Shown here: positions 25,801-38,228 of the stretch, in pieces
How positions within the stretch are numbered: the first letter of the stretch is position 1
How the letters are laid out: each line of letters opens with the position of its first letter
Program-made: the position numbers and the translations under genes
Notes under the pieces: model-generated
The model's input: the letters and a program-made list of their open reading frames with translations, nothing else
The model's database searches: none
Told to the model about the DNA's origin: nothing
Assembly: GCF_040939455.1 (NCBI RefSeq)
Contig: NC_134110.1
Coordinates: 98,795,001-98,859,000 of the forward strand
Length of the DNA: 64,000 nt
From: Microcebus murinus
Taxonomy: Eukaryota; Chordata; Mammalia; Primates; Cheirogaleidae
Direction: 5' to 3'

Positions 25801-27440
25801 CTAAGACTGGAGACTGTTTATTTTATTATTATTATTTTTAGTCTATTTTCTCTCTGTTGTTTAGATTGGGTAATTTCTATTGTACTATTTTCTAGTTCAC
25901 TGATATTTTTCTTCTTTCTTCTCTGTTCTGCTGATGAATCCATCCACTTGGCTTTTTGTTGTTATTACTGTATTTTTTCAGTTCAAAATTCCCCTTTGGT
26001 TCTTCTTTTTATCTTCTATTTCTTTTCTGCAACCTTTGACTTATTTTCTGAGGGTTTATGTAATTTCATTTGTTTCAAGCATGTTTGTATATATTCATTA
26101 AAATATTTTTATCATGACTCTTTTAGAATCTTGGTCAGATACTCTTAACATGTCTGTCCTCTTGGTGTTGACTTCTATCGATTGTCTTTATTTATTCAGA
26201 TTGAAATCTTACTAGTTCTTGGTGTGAGAAAAGATTTTCAATTGAAATCTGGACATTTTCATGTTATATGAGACTCTGGATTTTATTTAAACCTTCTGTT
26301 TCAGCTAGCTATTATGGATAGGGCTCTGGTGGGATAAAAGAGGGTGCCCCCATCAGTAGTGCCAGGTAAAGGTATAAGACCTAATTAGTCTTCCTTTATA
26401 GCAATTCTTGGTATCTGGTGAGCAATTTCCTCCAACCTGTTCTTTTTCAAAATTATTTGGTTTAGTTTGCCCTCTCCATATTCCATTTGAATTTTAGGAT
26501 TGGTTTGTTAAATTCAAAAAAATACTTGTGATTAAATTTTTTCAACTTTATTGAGACATTAATTCATATAATACAAATGCACTCACTTTAAGTTTACAGT
26601 TTCGTGAGTTGGCAAGCATATATTATATATCCACATTACTATCACCTCTCAATGTATGTATTACCCCAAAAGATTCTTTATGCTCCTTTTCCTATGCTCA
26701 GGCAACCATTGATATGGCTTTATGTCATGTAGATTAGATTTAGGTTTTTACTAGAATTTTATACATATGTAATAATATTAAATTTACTCTTTTATGTCTG
26801 GCTTCTTTACTTAATATAATGCTCTTGAGATTCAACCATGTTAATGACTATATCAGTTGTTCTTTTCATTTTATTGCTGAGCAGTATTGTTTATCTATTC
26901 ATCAGCTGATGGTCATTGGGGCTTCACTATTATAAAGAAACCTGTTATAAACATTTATGAAAAAATAATTATGTGGATATATGCTTTTGTCTCTCTTAGA
27001 TAAATACTAATAGTGATGTTGTATGAATTGCATGGTAAGTATATGTTTAACACTCTAAGAAGCTGCCAAACTGTTCTCTAAAGTGTTTGTACCATTGTAC
27101 ATTCCCATCACTAATGAACAACAGTTACAGTTGCTTTAAGTCCTTGTCAACAATTGGTATGGTGTTTTAAAATTTTAGCCTTTTTAGTGGGTGTGTAGTG
27201 ATAACATATTATGATATAATTTGTATTTCTCTGATGACTAAAGATGAACATTTTTCTTATGTGTATTTGCCATCCATGGAGCTTTTTTGTTTTATATGTC
27301 TATTTAAATCTCTCACTCCTTTTAAGTGGTTTATATGTTTTCTTATTATTATTGAGTTGAGAGTATTTTTTGCATATTCTGGACACAAGTCTTTTATTAT
27401 TAATAGATATTTGTATTGTAAATATTTTCTCCCAGTTTGT
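25800..27440 (-). mobile_element. Old L1 fragments, antisense
   Basis: A run of antisense L1-like text contains 'gattgggtaatttctattgt', 'ttcaactttattgagacatt', 'gagattcaaccatgttaatg' and 'gccaaactgttctctaaag'. At least two elements are probably joined. The short open frames are not functional. Confidence 0.7.
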
Positions 27441-27460
27441 GGCTTGTCCTTTTCTTTTTC

Positions 27461-27609
27461 TTTTTTTTTTTTTCTGAAATAAGGTCTCGCTCTGTCAACC
27501 AGGTTGGAGTGCAGTGGCACAATCATAGATCACTGTAACCTTGGACTCCTACCTAGGCTCAAGTGATCCTCCCACTTCAGCTTCCTATGCGAGCCATTGT
27601 GCCTGGCCC
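27461..27609 (-). mobile_element. Partial Alu (antisense)
   Basis: T-rich start, then 'aggtctcgctctgtcaacca' and an end 'gagccattgtgcctggcc'. The inner half is deleted. Confidence 0.85.
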
Positions 27610-28328
27610 CATTTTATTTCTTAATGATATCTTTCAGAGAACATAAATTTTAAGTTTTGATAATGTTCTATGTATTAACTTTTTTATAGTTTGGATTTTT
27701 GTGCCCTAAGACATCTTTGCTTAAGCAAAGCTTACAAACATTTTTTTCTCTCTTTTCTTCTAGAAATTTAATAAATTTAACTTTTACATTTGGTCTGTAG
27801 TCTAAATTGAGTTAATTTTTGTGTATTGATCGAGGTTAACTGTTTTTACATACGGTTGTTCAGTCTTTCCAACACTATTTGTTGACAGAACTCTCTTTTC
27901 CCCATTTAATTATATTGGCATGTTTGTCAAAAAATCAATTGATGATATATGTGTGGATCTGGATTTTACATTTTGTTCAAGTATAAGTTGTCTCGAACCA
28001 ATAACCCACTGTCTTAAATACTACAGAATTATAATAAGTTTTGTTCTTCTTTATCAAAACTTATATTGGCTACTCTAGGTCTTTTGCTTTTTCCATATAA
28101 ATTGTATCATCAGTTGCTCAATTTCTTCAAGAAAGCTTATGGAGATTAACAATTAGATTGAATTAGGTCTATAACCAATTTGGGAGAATTGACAACTTTA
28201 ACAATATTGAGCCTTCTGATCCATGATCATCTCTCTCCATTTATTTAGGTCTCCTTTGATTTCTTTTATTAGTATTTTGTATTTTTCAATATTTAAATCT
28301 TGCACATACTTTGTTAGATTTATCCCCA
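27610..28328 (-). mobile_element. L1 fragment, antisense, host of later insertions
   Basis: Antisense ORF2 text ('tttggattttttgtgccctaag' region, 'gttctatgtattaact', 'ttatttaggtctcctttg'). It continues after the insertion at 28329-28615 and again after the Alu at 28655-28950. Confidence 0.7.
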
Positions 28329-28348
28329 AATATTTCATGTTTTCTTAT

Positions 28349-28595
28349 TTATTTATTTTCAGAATATTATAGGGGTACAAATGTTTAGGTTATATATATT
28401 GCCTTTGCCCTGCCTGAGTCAGAGGTACAAACATGTCCTTCCTCCAGACAGTGGGCACCGCACCCATTAGGTGGGAAAAAAATACACATCCCCTCCTCCC
28501 TCTCCCACCTGCCTGACACCTGATGAATGTTACTACCATGTGTGCACATAAGTGTTGATCAGTTAATACTAATTTGATGGGGAGTACATGTAGTG
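28349..28595 (-). mobile_element. 5'-truncated L1 3' end, flanked by 20-bp target duplications
   Basis: The insert begins with the antisense tail 'ttatttattttc' and contains 'ggggtacaaatgtttaggtt' and 'gggcaccgcacccattaggt'. The 20-base flanks at 28329-28348 and 28596-28615 are identical, which marks a target-primed insertion into an older L1. Its 3' sequence is, from memory, a strepsirrhine L1 type. Confidence 0.88.
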
Positions 28596-28654
28596 AATAT
28601 TTCATGTTTTCTTATGCTACTGAAAATGGCATTATATTTTAAGTTTCAACTTCT

Positions 28655-28949
28655 GGCCTGGTGCAATGGCTCACGCCTGTAATCTTAGCACTCTGGGGGG
28701 CCCACACATGAGGATTTCTTGAGTTTGCTCAGGAGTTTGAGACCAGCCTGAACAAAAGTGAGGCCCTATCTCTATGAAAAATAGAAAAATTAGCTGGGTG
28801 TCATGGTACTTGCCTGTAGTCCCAGCTACTTGGGAGGCTGAGGCAGGAGGATCACTCGAGCCCAGGAGTTTGAGGTTTGAGTGAACTATGATGGCGCCAT
28901 TGCACTCTACCCCAGGTGACAGAGTGAGACTCTGTCTCAAAAAAAAAAA
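28655..28949 (+). mobile_element. Full-length dimeric Alu
   Basis: It starts 'ggcctggtgcaatggctcac' and ends in an A run. Target duplications of 18 bases with one mismatch lie at 28637-28654 and 28972-28989. It interrupts the same old L1. Confidence 0.93.
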
Positions 28950-29020
28950 GTGAAAAAACCACCAAAAAACTTTTTAAATTTCAACTTCTAATTGTTTCTT
29001 GCTAGTATATAGAAATACAA

Positions 29021-29290
29021 TTTTTTTTTTTTTTTTTAACAGGATCTCATTCTGTCTCCCAGGCTGTAGTGCAGTGGTGTGATCATAGGTCACTGCAACC
29101 TCCAGCTCCAGGGTTCAGGTGATCTTCCTTCCTCAGCCTCCCCAGTAGCCAGGACTATAGGTGAGTGCTACCACACCCAGCCAATTTTTAAAATGTTTTG
29201 TAGAGATGGAGTCTCACCAGGGTTAAGTGAGCTTCCTGCCTTGGCCTTCTAAAATCCTGGGATTACAGGCATGAGTCACAGTGCCAGGCC
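29021..29290 (-). mobile_element. Alu (antisense)
   Basis: Poly(T) is followed by 'ggatctcattctgtctccca' and ends 'cacagtgccaggcc'. Confidence 0.9.
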
Positions 29291-31070
29291 AGCACAATTG
29301 CTTTTTAAAAATCAGCTTGTGAATTTGCTAGCTCCCTTATTAGTTCTAGTAGCTTTTTTTGGTAGATTATTTGAGATTTTCTTTGCAGACAATTATGTCA
29401 TGTGTGAATAAAGACAGCTTATATACATCTTTTCAAATTTGTGTGCTCTTTGTTTCTTTTGCTTGTCTTATGGCACTGGTCAGGGCTTTCTGTACAGCGT
29501 TGAAAAGGAGAAACACTCGAGTCTTCCTTCTTTTTCTTTGGGACGTGACAGATTGACAAGTCACCTCCTAAGAGGGTAGATGTACACTTTTAGTTTCTAG
29601 AATCTGCCTTCCTTACACTCACCTTTAGAGGCAATCAGACCACCTTAGTTGAGAAGGGGGAAGAATGAGTTTTGTTGGCTTGGGGGTCAAAAAGGTAAGT
29701 GACTCAACATTTGTGGTGGCACTTCTGAAATGGGACCCCAGGGATTAGGAGTCCCTGATGGGTAGACTCCAAACATGTCTTTGGGGCAGCTGGGCTTGGA
29801 GAAGAATGGACACTTGTTTAATGGTGAGGATGGGCCCTCAGGCTATAACATGATAAATATACTGAGAAACTCTTTGAAGCATGTGTGACTTTGAGGAAAT
29901 AGAGGCATACAAGGGTGGCATCTAACTTCAAAAGTCCCTGCCAACCTCTGCTAGGAGTTGGGATAAGTCAGCCTTTGCTTTGGACAGAGGGAGGACAGCT
30001 TTCCATGTCAGTCCTGGGTAGCAGAGACATGACAATGCCAGTAGAAGTGGTTTAAGAGACACCAGGGCTCTTGGAGTCTTGCATCCACTTGGGAGTGAAT
30101 GTTAGAGGAATCTGGTTTTGGACTGCATAAGACCCTGAAGTTCTTGGATGACCTATAAGAGGGTAAGAGAGAGCCTCTAGGAGGAAAAAAAATACTTCCT
30201 GCTAATCACACATTTGGGGATTCAAATCAGTTTTAATTTAATTGTGGAAAACAATAAATGAAAAGTACTTTAACTTCAAGTGTTGGTATTGATTACTATG
30301 AATTGAGGTCAGATTATAGAGACTCTTGAAAATCAGGCTGAAGTGTTTGAACTCTAACTCTATGGACAAAGCAGAGCCATTAAATGTTTTGAAAAAGAAA
30401 CAGTGGACATGCAAAGCACACCACGAGCAACTGTATACTAATGTTGTACTGTTCTCACAGGTAAAGGAGATAAAATGTGTGCAGAAGCATGGAGGTTGGG
30501 GCAGGTAAACCTATACTGGGATGACAAAGCAATTGGTCTGCTTGGAGCGCAGTAGGACCTAAAGCACTGGGACTAGAACTTGAACAATGCTTCTTCAAAA
30601 GAACTTTCCTACAGTGAGTTAAAAACAATTCAGAGATTTGAACATATTTCCACATATTTTCTTATCAGACTAAAATCAATTTTGGTGGGTATTTCTTGAA
30701 GTTATTAAGGGAATAGACTTATTGTTCCAAGAGAGGGTGGCAGCGCCATTTACCAGGGAGAACCTATTTAAGAACCCACAGTCTTGGGCTCTTTCCAAGG
30801 CATTGTAAAATTACTTTACAGTGTCTGATTTACTTTAAAGCTTCTTGTTATTGCAGTTTAAAAACAAAATTCATCCTGTACACATCCTATTTAAAACAAT
30901 TTTCTCCTCTGTTAAGCAGAGATAAAGAATGCAAGAATGTGCACTTTATAGCATTGGTTGCACCTTGATATTAGGTAAAAATGGGCCCCGATGCTTTTAT
31001 TAATAATTATCAGGTTGATGGCCGAAGAGGGACCAAATCAAATATACATGTGAAAACCTAATTTTGTTAT
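29291..31070. other. No gene; unclassified, partly decayed L1
   Basis: The first 200 bases look like antisense L1 ('gacaattatgtcatgtgtga'). The rest is unique-looking and has no recognisable domain in its short frames. Confidence 0.4.
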
Positions 31071-31084
31071 GTCTTAAATAATTT

Positions 31085-31421
31085 TTTTTTTTTTTTGAGA
31101 CAGTCTCGCTTTGTTGCCCAGGCTAGAGTGAGTGCCGTGGCGTCAGCCTCACTCACAGCAACCTCAAACTCCTGGGCTCAAGTGATCCTACTGCCTCAGC
31201 CTCCTGAGTAGCTGGGACTACAGACATGCGCCACCATGCCCGGCTAATTTTTTGTATATATATATATATATATTTTTTTTTTTTTCAGTTGGTCAATTAA
31301 TTTCTTTCTATTTTTAGTAGAGACAGGGTCTTGCTCAGGCTGGTTTCGAACTCCTGACCTCCAGCAATCCACCCACCTTGGATTACAGCTAGGATTATAG
31401 GCGTGAGCCACCACGCCCGGC
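31085..31421 (-). mobile_element. Full-length strepsirrhine Alu (antisense)
   Basis: It has 'gccgtggcgtcagcctcac', a (TA)n run in the middle spacer, and 'caattaatttctttctattt'. 'cttaaataattt' at 31073-31084 and 31422-31433 is the target duplication. Confidence 0.95.
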
Positions 31422-31439
31422 CTTAAATAATTTAATGAA

Positions 31440-33570
31440 GGTAGCAGTTCTAACAAATATAAATGGAAGAAAAATCCATTTCTTTTGTCCTCCTCCTCTT
31501 CCACTTCCTCCTCCTCCTTGTCCATTTTCTTCATCTTCTCATTCTCCTTCTTTAGAGGGGAGGCATGTGCACATGTTATGGATAGCATCGTGATCCCACT
31601 TCAGCATTTAGATGCCGTTTCTTTTCAGCAGCCAGCAGCACACTCCCCGGCTGTGCGGGGCGCTGGAGGCACCTGCCCGCCTGGCACAGTGTCACCTGCG
31701 GGCGAGCAGAGTCTCCCTGCCCAGCGGCCCAGGCTGATTGGAACCCTCTTGTGCATTCTTTTCCTTTGCCAACTTGTAGCAGATTCCCCTCTTTCCGAAG
31801 GTAAAGGAAGCATACACTGACCCAGGCCCGCACGAGTGCCGTCCGCCTGCCCCCATGTTGCGGGAAGGAGGAGGCAGAGGGCTCTCACGTCTCCCTCTTT
31901 GATAGGCCCTGCCTGCGGCTGCATCCTCAGTTTCCAAGACTGCCTGTGGAACAGGAGTCAGCTTTCCCTGCACGTGGCCTCTGAAAGAAACAAGCTTTGT
32001 GTACACTCACTCTGGAGACTGAGCTAGTTGACAATGGTTGGCATCGACAAAAACCGTCAAAAACCTAAGGCAGTAATGTCTTACTAGGACTCTCAGGGAG
32101 TTTTAACAGTGATAGGCCCTGACGACGGCCCACTGAAGTGTAATGAGAACTGCGTTTGCTGGCTTTTGCAGTCATTCCCTGTCGTTTCTTCAGTCATCCT
32201 GAGAAAAATCCAATCTTGTGCTGAGGATCAGCGTGCTTCTTGGTCTGAAGACAGGGCTTCTGCCCCTGAGGGATCCTTTCACCTCCCTCGCTGACTCCCT
32301 GGTGCTTAACGCACCTGCTGAGCTCGCCGCCATCCTGGCAGGGCCTTTGCTCTGCCCTGCGCATCTGCCTTCGCTGGGCGCCGCGCCCACTGGCCAGTTG
32401 CTAACGGAGATTCTGGTCTTAACTAAACCTTGGAACTGGTCTTGTTTTGTGTTGAATTTAAGTGTGGTCCCAGGGTAGACACTACCTGCTCCATATCTGT
32501 TCCCTTTAAAACTGTTAACCAAAATTGTGTGACTTGCCATTTCGAAGCTTGTGTGTCTTGCAGGACCTATGCCGAGGTTTCGGTTTCGATGCTTCCGTAT
32601 TGGCGTTGCTGTTGGCATCTTCGTGGGCAGCCAGTGTGCTGCATCTTCTGCTGGGGCGTTTGCCCTCCCTGCTTTCTAGTGAATGTCTGCTCTTTTTGTC
32701 CCAGCTTCAAGCGGTCCTCACTCAGATACTTCCTTCTCCTTCTCTGGGACACAAGAACTTTTGGTCACCCTGCTGTACCCTCTGGAGACTGAGCCTTTCT
32801 TTTGTTAAACCCTAAACACACTTGCTGTCATTTCTAGCCTACTGTTTCAAATGCGAATCGGTCTCAAGTTCATTCTACTCATATATCTCCAGCCCTGTGT
32901 CAATGTTTCTAACTCCTCATCGCAAGGATTTGACGACGTTATGGGCAGGGGGCAAGATGTAACGTCTAGACGTACATATTTTAAACCTCCTCCTGCTATG
33001 CTAGCTGGTTAGATTTTCTTTTTTTAATCACCTGTTGCTTGAGGGGGGAAAGCTGCATTCCTTCCTGCACCCTTTCTAACTCTGTAGAGCTCATTCTGGG
33101 TTTGAGTTCCCCAGGTTTTGCTCTTGCTAGTCAAGGGCAAATTTTTGGCATTCCAATAAAAACACACAGCAAATAACAACAACAACAGTTACAAAACATT
33201 TTTCTCTCTTAAGTCTCTGAGAATCAATGGCTTTCAAGACCATTGTCTATGTTACAGATTTGAAAGAGGCCACACAGGAGTGGAGAAGCCAAGAATCGGA
33301 CTTTCCTTGGCTCGGAAGAGCCTGCGGGGATGGCAGAGAGAGGAGACTCTGGGAAACGGGAGGGCGGAGGACACGTCTTTGTTTCACTTGGGCCAAATGC
33401 TGCCCTATTTCTGTGACACTCAACAGCTATCATGTCCTGAAATCAAATATAATGAAGTGCTGTAATGACCATCACGGGATGACCTCTTTTCCCTTTTTAT
33501 ATTCCTTATTAGAAATTATTTTATGTTCAGTAATGTGCGAGCATTGGCTAGAGAGGCTTTCCCTCTTTTT
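31440..33570. other. Largely unique, moderately GC-rich non-coding stretch
   Basis: A short CTCCTC run at 31488-31545 is followed by sequence I cannot assign to a repeat. Frames of up to 142 codons have no known domain. Segments near 32100-32250 and 32900-33000 look complex and could be conserved non-coding sequence; comparison is needed to say more. Confidence 0.4.
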
Positions 33571-33572
33571 TC

Positions 33573-33625
33573 TTTTTTTTAATTTCAAAATATTAAGGGG
33601 GTAGAAATGTTTCTGTTACATGGAA
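33573..33625 (-). mobile_element. Short L1 3' fragment, antisense
   Basis: 'tttcaaaatattaagggggt' and 'agaaatgtttctgttacatg' resemble the young L1 3' end at 28349-28595. Confidence 0.55.
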
Positions 33626-33869
33626 ACTTTGTATAATGGTTAAGTTGGGGCTTTTAGTGTGAAGATGATCTCTTTCTTACGAGGGCTGTCACTCGTAGAG
33701 TTGAGGTGCTGGCATTCGTGGGGAGAAGGAAGGAAACACATTTTCTTCTGACATCTCAGAGTAGATCTGCGGCTGAGTAATCTGTGTGGGAAGTGATATG
33801 CTGGGATGACCATGAGGGTATTTGAGGAACTCAAGCTGAGTGGCGTCAGTTCTGCACGTGAAGAAGGAA

Positions 33870-33975
33870 GGAGGCACTAACGCAGTGGCCCCAAGTCCTG
33901 GGTAGATCACCTGGGGTACTGAGCGAAACTGCACTGGATTTCCTGGGCCAGAATCTCTGAGACAAGTGGTGAGCG
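33870..33975 (+). repeat. MER5-type element
   Basis: 'agtggccccaagtcctgggt' leads to 'gggccagaatctctgagac', in MER5 order. Confidence 0.6.
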
Positions 33976-33979
33976 TCCA

Positions 33980-35615
33980 GGCGGTTTATTGCCACCGCCC
34001 TGTAGCTGTCCGGTACGTTTGGGGAGCATTGGTCAGATCAGGAAAGGGTTAACAAAATAGAAAATGGCAGCCGTGAGGACCCCCTGGGAGGCTGGTTTTT
34101 AAGAACTTGATTGTTGCAGGTGCTCTGACATGAGTGGTGCTAGAGGAGAGGACACTGAGCTGAAAAGAATTTGAATGCCTCACATGTGGAGGAGGAGATG
34201 TTTTCTTTGTAAAGTTGTCAGAGCTACCTGCCATATTTGGGACCCTCTCTAGAAACAGCTGGCTGATAAGAAGTCCTGATGGTCATCACACCCACTGATC
34301 AGTTTTGCATTTTTGTTCAGTAACCCAGGTGATCTTCTCAGGGTTTGGGGCCACTGCTTTAGTGCCTCCTTCCTTCTTCACGTGCAAAACAAATCATTGG
34401 AGAAAGATACGAAGTTGGTTTTTTCCTCTTTAGTGAATTCATTTAAAAGGATCTTAATATTAAGATTTATTCCACTAGACAAACTATGAATTATTTTATC
34501 TGCCTTGCTCTCTTCTAACTAGGCTAAGATTTAGAGAGACCAGCATGTAAGGTTGTTGCTACATTAAAATTCCTATCCAGGTAGGAAAGGGCTCTGGAGC
34601 AAGCCCTGTTGTCATAGGCTGTGCTTCATTTCTGTGTGCTAGGGTAGAACAGGAGCGCCTGGTCTTCATCATTTCCCATGGATTGCAGGACTCCCCTGGC
34701 AGCTGCATTCAAATACAAAGTAAGCCTTTGATTAGGACGGCAGAGAAACAGAGGTGCTTCAATGGAATCGGGCAAGCTACAGTACACACGTAGCTTAGCT
34801 TGTATTCCCTTTCTTTTTGTTCCCTTGGATAATGCTTTTACTCTTTTGTTTTTATCTAAAAGCATTTTATAGTCTCCTTTATTTTTTATCTCAGGCATAG
34901 ATTTATAGAGCTTGGATTTTAGGATTTGTGTAATCTCTGCCTTGCTGGACGTTGAGGTGCATTGAACCTGGAGTCTGGGGTTGGCCCTCTGAGAGCAACC
35001 AAAGTCTCTCAAGTTACATGCCAAGTTTCTGTGCATGTATGGTGTTCTGGGGCAGAAGGATTCAGGTAATTCCTTAGATTTTCAAAGGAGTCTTTGGCCT
35101 CAAATTGATAAAGAACTAAGCACACGTCTTGGTTCTGAGTCCACAGTTCTCTGTGGGACCGTGACAGCGCTAATCGGCAGTGTCTGTGGCCCTCGAGGTG
35201 CTGCTTACCTGAACAACAGGAGAAATCTGAGGTCATCAGATGGGCCCCTGAAGGTGGTGCTCCCCGCACCTGGTCTGAGGGCTGCGTGGACTGGATCTTT
35301 TCTGCTTGATAATGCTTCTGTTGTTGATTTTGAAATGTGGGCTGCTGAGAGGGATTGGAGAGGAAACTGAACTGGGAGGGTTTCTCACAGATGCTGCCGT
35401 GCGGAGAGAGGCTCGTGACTCAGATAACCCTTCAGCAAAGTCTGCTGCTTTGGGCGAGGCCTGGGCATCGCCTGGTATGGTCTCGTGAGGGAGGCAAACA
35501 CACTGAGGTCTGACAAGCAGTGATCTGTAAGACTATATTCTCTTTGCATTGGGTTACCTTGCAACCCCAGGGAGGCTGCTCAGAGAGGTTGTCGCAGCAG
35601 TGACGTAATAGATTT
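33980..35615. other. No gene; unclassified
   Basis: The longest frame (minus strand 34626-35036, 136 codons) has a lysine-rich middle but no domain I know, and overlaps nothing else of interest. I treat it as chance. Confidence 0.4.
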
Positions 35616-35616
35616 T

Positions 35617-35758
35617 AAACCAGGTGTGGTGGCGCGTGCCTATGCTCCCAGCTACTCAGGAGGCTGAGGCAGGAGGATCACTTGAGCCCAAGAGTTCAAG
35701 TCTAGCCTGGGCAGCATAGTGCGACCCCATCTCTAAAAAAATAAATAAATAAATAAAA
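35617..35758 (+). mobile_element. Monomeric Alu-like element with (AAAT) tail
   Basis: 'ccaggtgtggtggcgcgtgc' to a tail of AAAT repeats. One arm only. Confidence 0.88.
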
Positions 35759-35759
35759 T

Positions 35760-36885
35760 CTTATAAGAGACTATAAACTTTCCCTTGGTGATTAAAACTT
35801 ACATTAGAAAACTTTCCCTATCTCATTCCTTAGTATACTCAAGTGTGAATAGTTTCGAAGGGAAGAGAAGGGCAAAAGTAAATCATTCCTGAGCATCTAG
35901 AATATCTGAAGGATTATGCTAGAAGATTTCCTATAGTAGTGTGTTGCATCCACAAACAGCTCTGTGAGGTCGTGCCGTAGCAGTTTGATAGATGAGAAAC
36001 TGAGTTCTCTGTCGATTCTCTTCCGCTACTGTTTCTTTAATACTTTTCACTTGACTCTTCCTTCCTCTTGTTTTCACATCCCTCAAGTCTTCCTTGATCT
36101 GAAGCAAACCCTTTCCTTGAAGCTGACCTCTTTCCTTCTTAAGTAAGTGGACTATTTCTTGCCCCTTTAGGCCCAGCTCTACAGAGCTGTCCTGGCTTTC
36201 TGTCTTATCCTTCTCTTGTGCATTCTCTGCCCATTCTGGCTCCTCAGACACCCAGACAGCCCTACTCGTCAACTCATCCTAAAAGCCTGAGGATTGATGT
36301 GAGCTACAGAAAGAATAGTGGGTTTGAGAAGATCATAGAAGGCAGGGAATTATTTAAAAAACAATTCCAGAAGTGGCAGCCAGGGCCCAGACTGGGTCAA
36401 ACCAAGAGGAACTTGTCTATGTGAGCAGGTAAAGCTTTGCAGAAATGCAGGTGAGTATGGAGGTGCAAGCCCTGAGCTGCTGCAAGAAAAGCAAAAGCGC
36501 AGGTGCGGGATTCGAATGTGCTGGCAACACTGTCTCTGCGGAGGGCCTTGTGGTCAGACACAGCTTCCACCTGCCCTGCAAGTGCTGGCAGCAGCACCCC
36601 TGACAACTCCCTGCTAGTTTTTGCTCTTCAAATTGCTCGTCAAATTGTTCTTGATGGGTCTCATAGATTTTATTCCTACACATGTGCAGGCCAATATGCA
36701 GCCACAGACTCAAAAGGGCCCCTCTGTGCCATTTCTGGAACTCTTTCTCTCATACCCCACCCTCTGCTTCTCTGCTGTGCGAATTCCAGTCACCTCAGCC
36801 TCCAAACCCCAGTCTCTGTCCCGCTAACTCAGGCAAACTGCTGCTCTCTGCTTGCAATCTCATTTTATAGGTTTTCACAGTACTG
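35760..36885. other. No gene; unclassified
   Basis: A 145-codon + strand frame (36503-36940) overlaps a different 98-codon minus-strand frame. Neither has a recognisable domain. Confidence 0.4.
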
Positions 36886-36889
36886 TACA

Positions 36890-37000
36890 CCTGCTGACAT
36901 ATCATGTATTAATTATTTTCTGATAGCATGGCACTCTTGAGGCCCTCAAGAAATGTTTGTTAAGTAAATATGTGAATGCGTCAATGGGGAGGTTGGTTGG
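36890..37000 (-). repeat. L2-like 3' end
   Basis: 'gccctcaagaaatgtttgtt' followed by 'aagtaaatatgtgaatg' is typical of an L2 end. Related short L2-like pieces lie at about 37320-37440 and 37690-37765. Confidence 0.55.
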
Positions 37001-37790
37001 TCACTTTTATGCTTCTCCAGCTGATTTTTATTCAGGAGGTGTGGAGGAGGCTGAGTGTGGCGCAGCCTCAGATTGATGGCTCCAAAGTCTCACCCTCTTT
37101 GCTGGGACCCACAGTTCCACTATGGATCTTCTCATGAGCGCCAAACTAGACTAATTATCTTCCTCCTTCTTCCTTCCTCCTCCTTTCCATATTCCCCAAG
37201 TCTATCTTCCTTAGATAGTCCTTGTCTGGAAAAATAATAGCATATATGTGTGTTTTACTTCATTCATACTAAATGACTTGCTATTCTGAACTTATTCTTT
37301 CTACCACAACATTAATTGAAAAAAATTTTTTGGCATCTCCTATGTGCTAGACACTGTCATAGGAGCTAGGGTCATAAAAGCACGGGCCTGAGAAGCTTAT
37401 GTTTCAGACAGGGAGACACAGGTAGGTGGGTGTTACTACACTGCGATAAATGCACATGAGAGGCAAAAGGAAGGAAGGTGCTTTGAGATCTACCAGAAAG
37501 GTCAGGTCTCCTGGTTCTTTCACTTCTTTGATTCTCCCCTCCCGCTATCCCTAGGCTTCAAGAACTCCTGTTAATCTCTGTTATTCAGCACAGTTGTCTC
37601 CTGGGCACTGTTAATGGCCTTTGCCTTTATGATGTTCCAATGGGTGGGTTGTTTAGTTACTGCAACACTGCTTATATAGCTAGGGTCATGGGCTACTTAC
37701 CTCTTTAGTGGTATCGCAAGCACAGTGAGTAGCACATAATAGATACTGAAAGATTTATTAATCAAGGGCCAACTTGACATGTCATTTTTT
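37001..37790. other. No gene; decayed L2-like pieces and unique sequence
   Basis: 'catctcctatgtgctagac' at 37333 resembles L2. Otherwise unassigned. Confidence 0.4.
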
Positions 37791-37804
37791 TCATGCAGGA
37801 CCCA

Positions 37805-38215
37805 AACATTATACTAAGTGAAATAAGCCAGACACAGAAAGATGAATACTGCATGTTCTCACTTATATGTGAAATCCAAGACAATTGAACTCAAAGAAGC
37901 TGAGAGTAGAATGGTGGTTACAGAACCTAGAGGGTGGGAGGAATGGGGAGATGACGGCCAAAAGGTGCAAAGCCTCAATTAGACAGAAGGAAAAATGGTT
38001 TCTTTGAGATATATGAAACAATGTGGGTGAATATAGTAAATAATAATGTATTATATATTTCAAAACTGCTAAGAGAGTAAATTTCAAATATTCTCACCAC
38101 AAAAACTAAGTATTTAATTTGATGAATGGTTAAGTATCCTAGTATAATTATTCCACAGAGTATTCATAAATCATAACATCACATAATACTCCCATAAATA
38201 TATACAGATATAATT
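37805..38215 (+). repeat. Left arm of a ~410-bp inverted repeat (L1 3' end, sense)
   Basis: It starts 'aacattatactaagtg' and runs through the L1 3' non-coding end ('cccataaatatatacag'). Its reverse complement recurs at 39955-40364 with about 18 differences over 410 bases by hand count, about 95% identity. Confidence 0.9.
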
Positions 38216-38228
38216 TGTCAATTTAAAA

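Noticed and set aside
31485..31560. Acidic or Ser-rich coding repeat
   Set aside because: It is a short CTCCTC-type simple repeat without coding context.
32380..32820. Retroviral LTR suspected from 'ctctggagactgagcc' and a TTTAAA box
   Set aside because: No clear ends, target duplication, primer site or matching second LTR was found, so the similarity may be chance.
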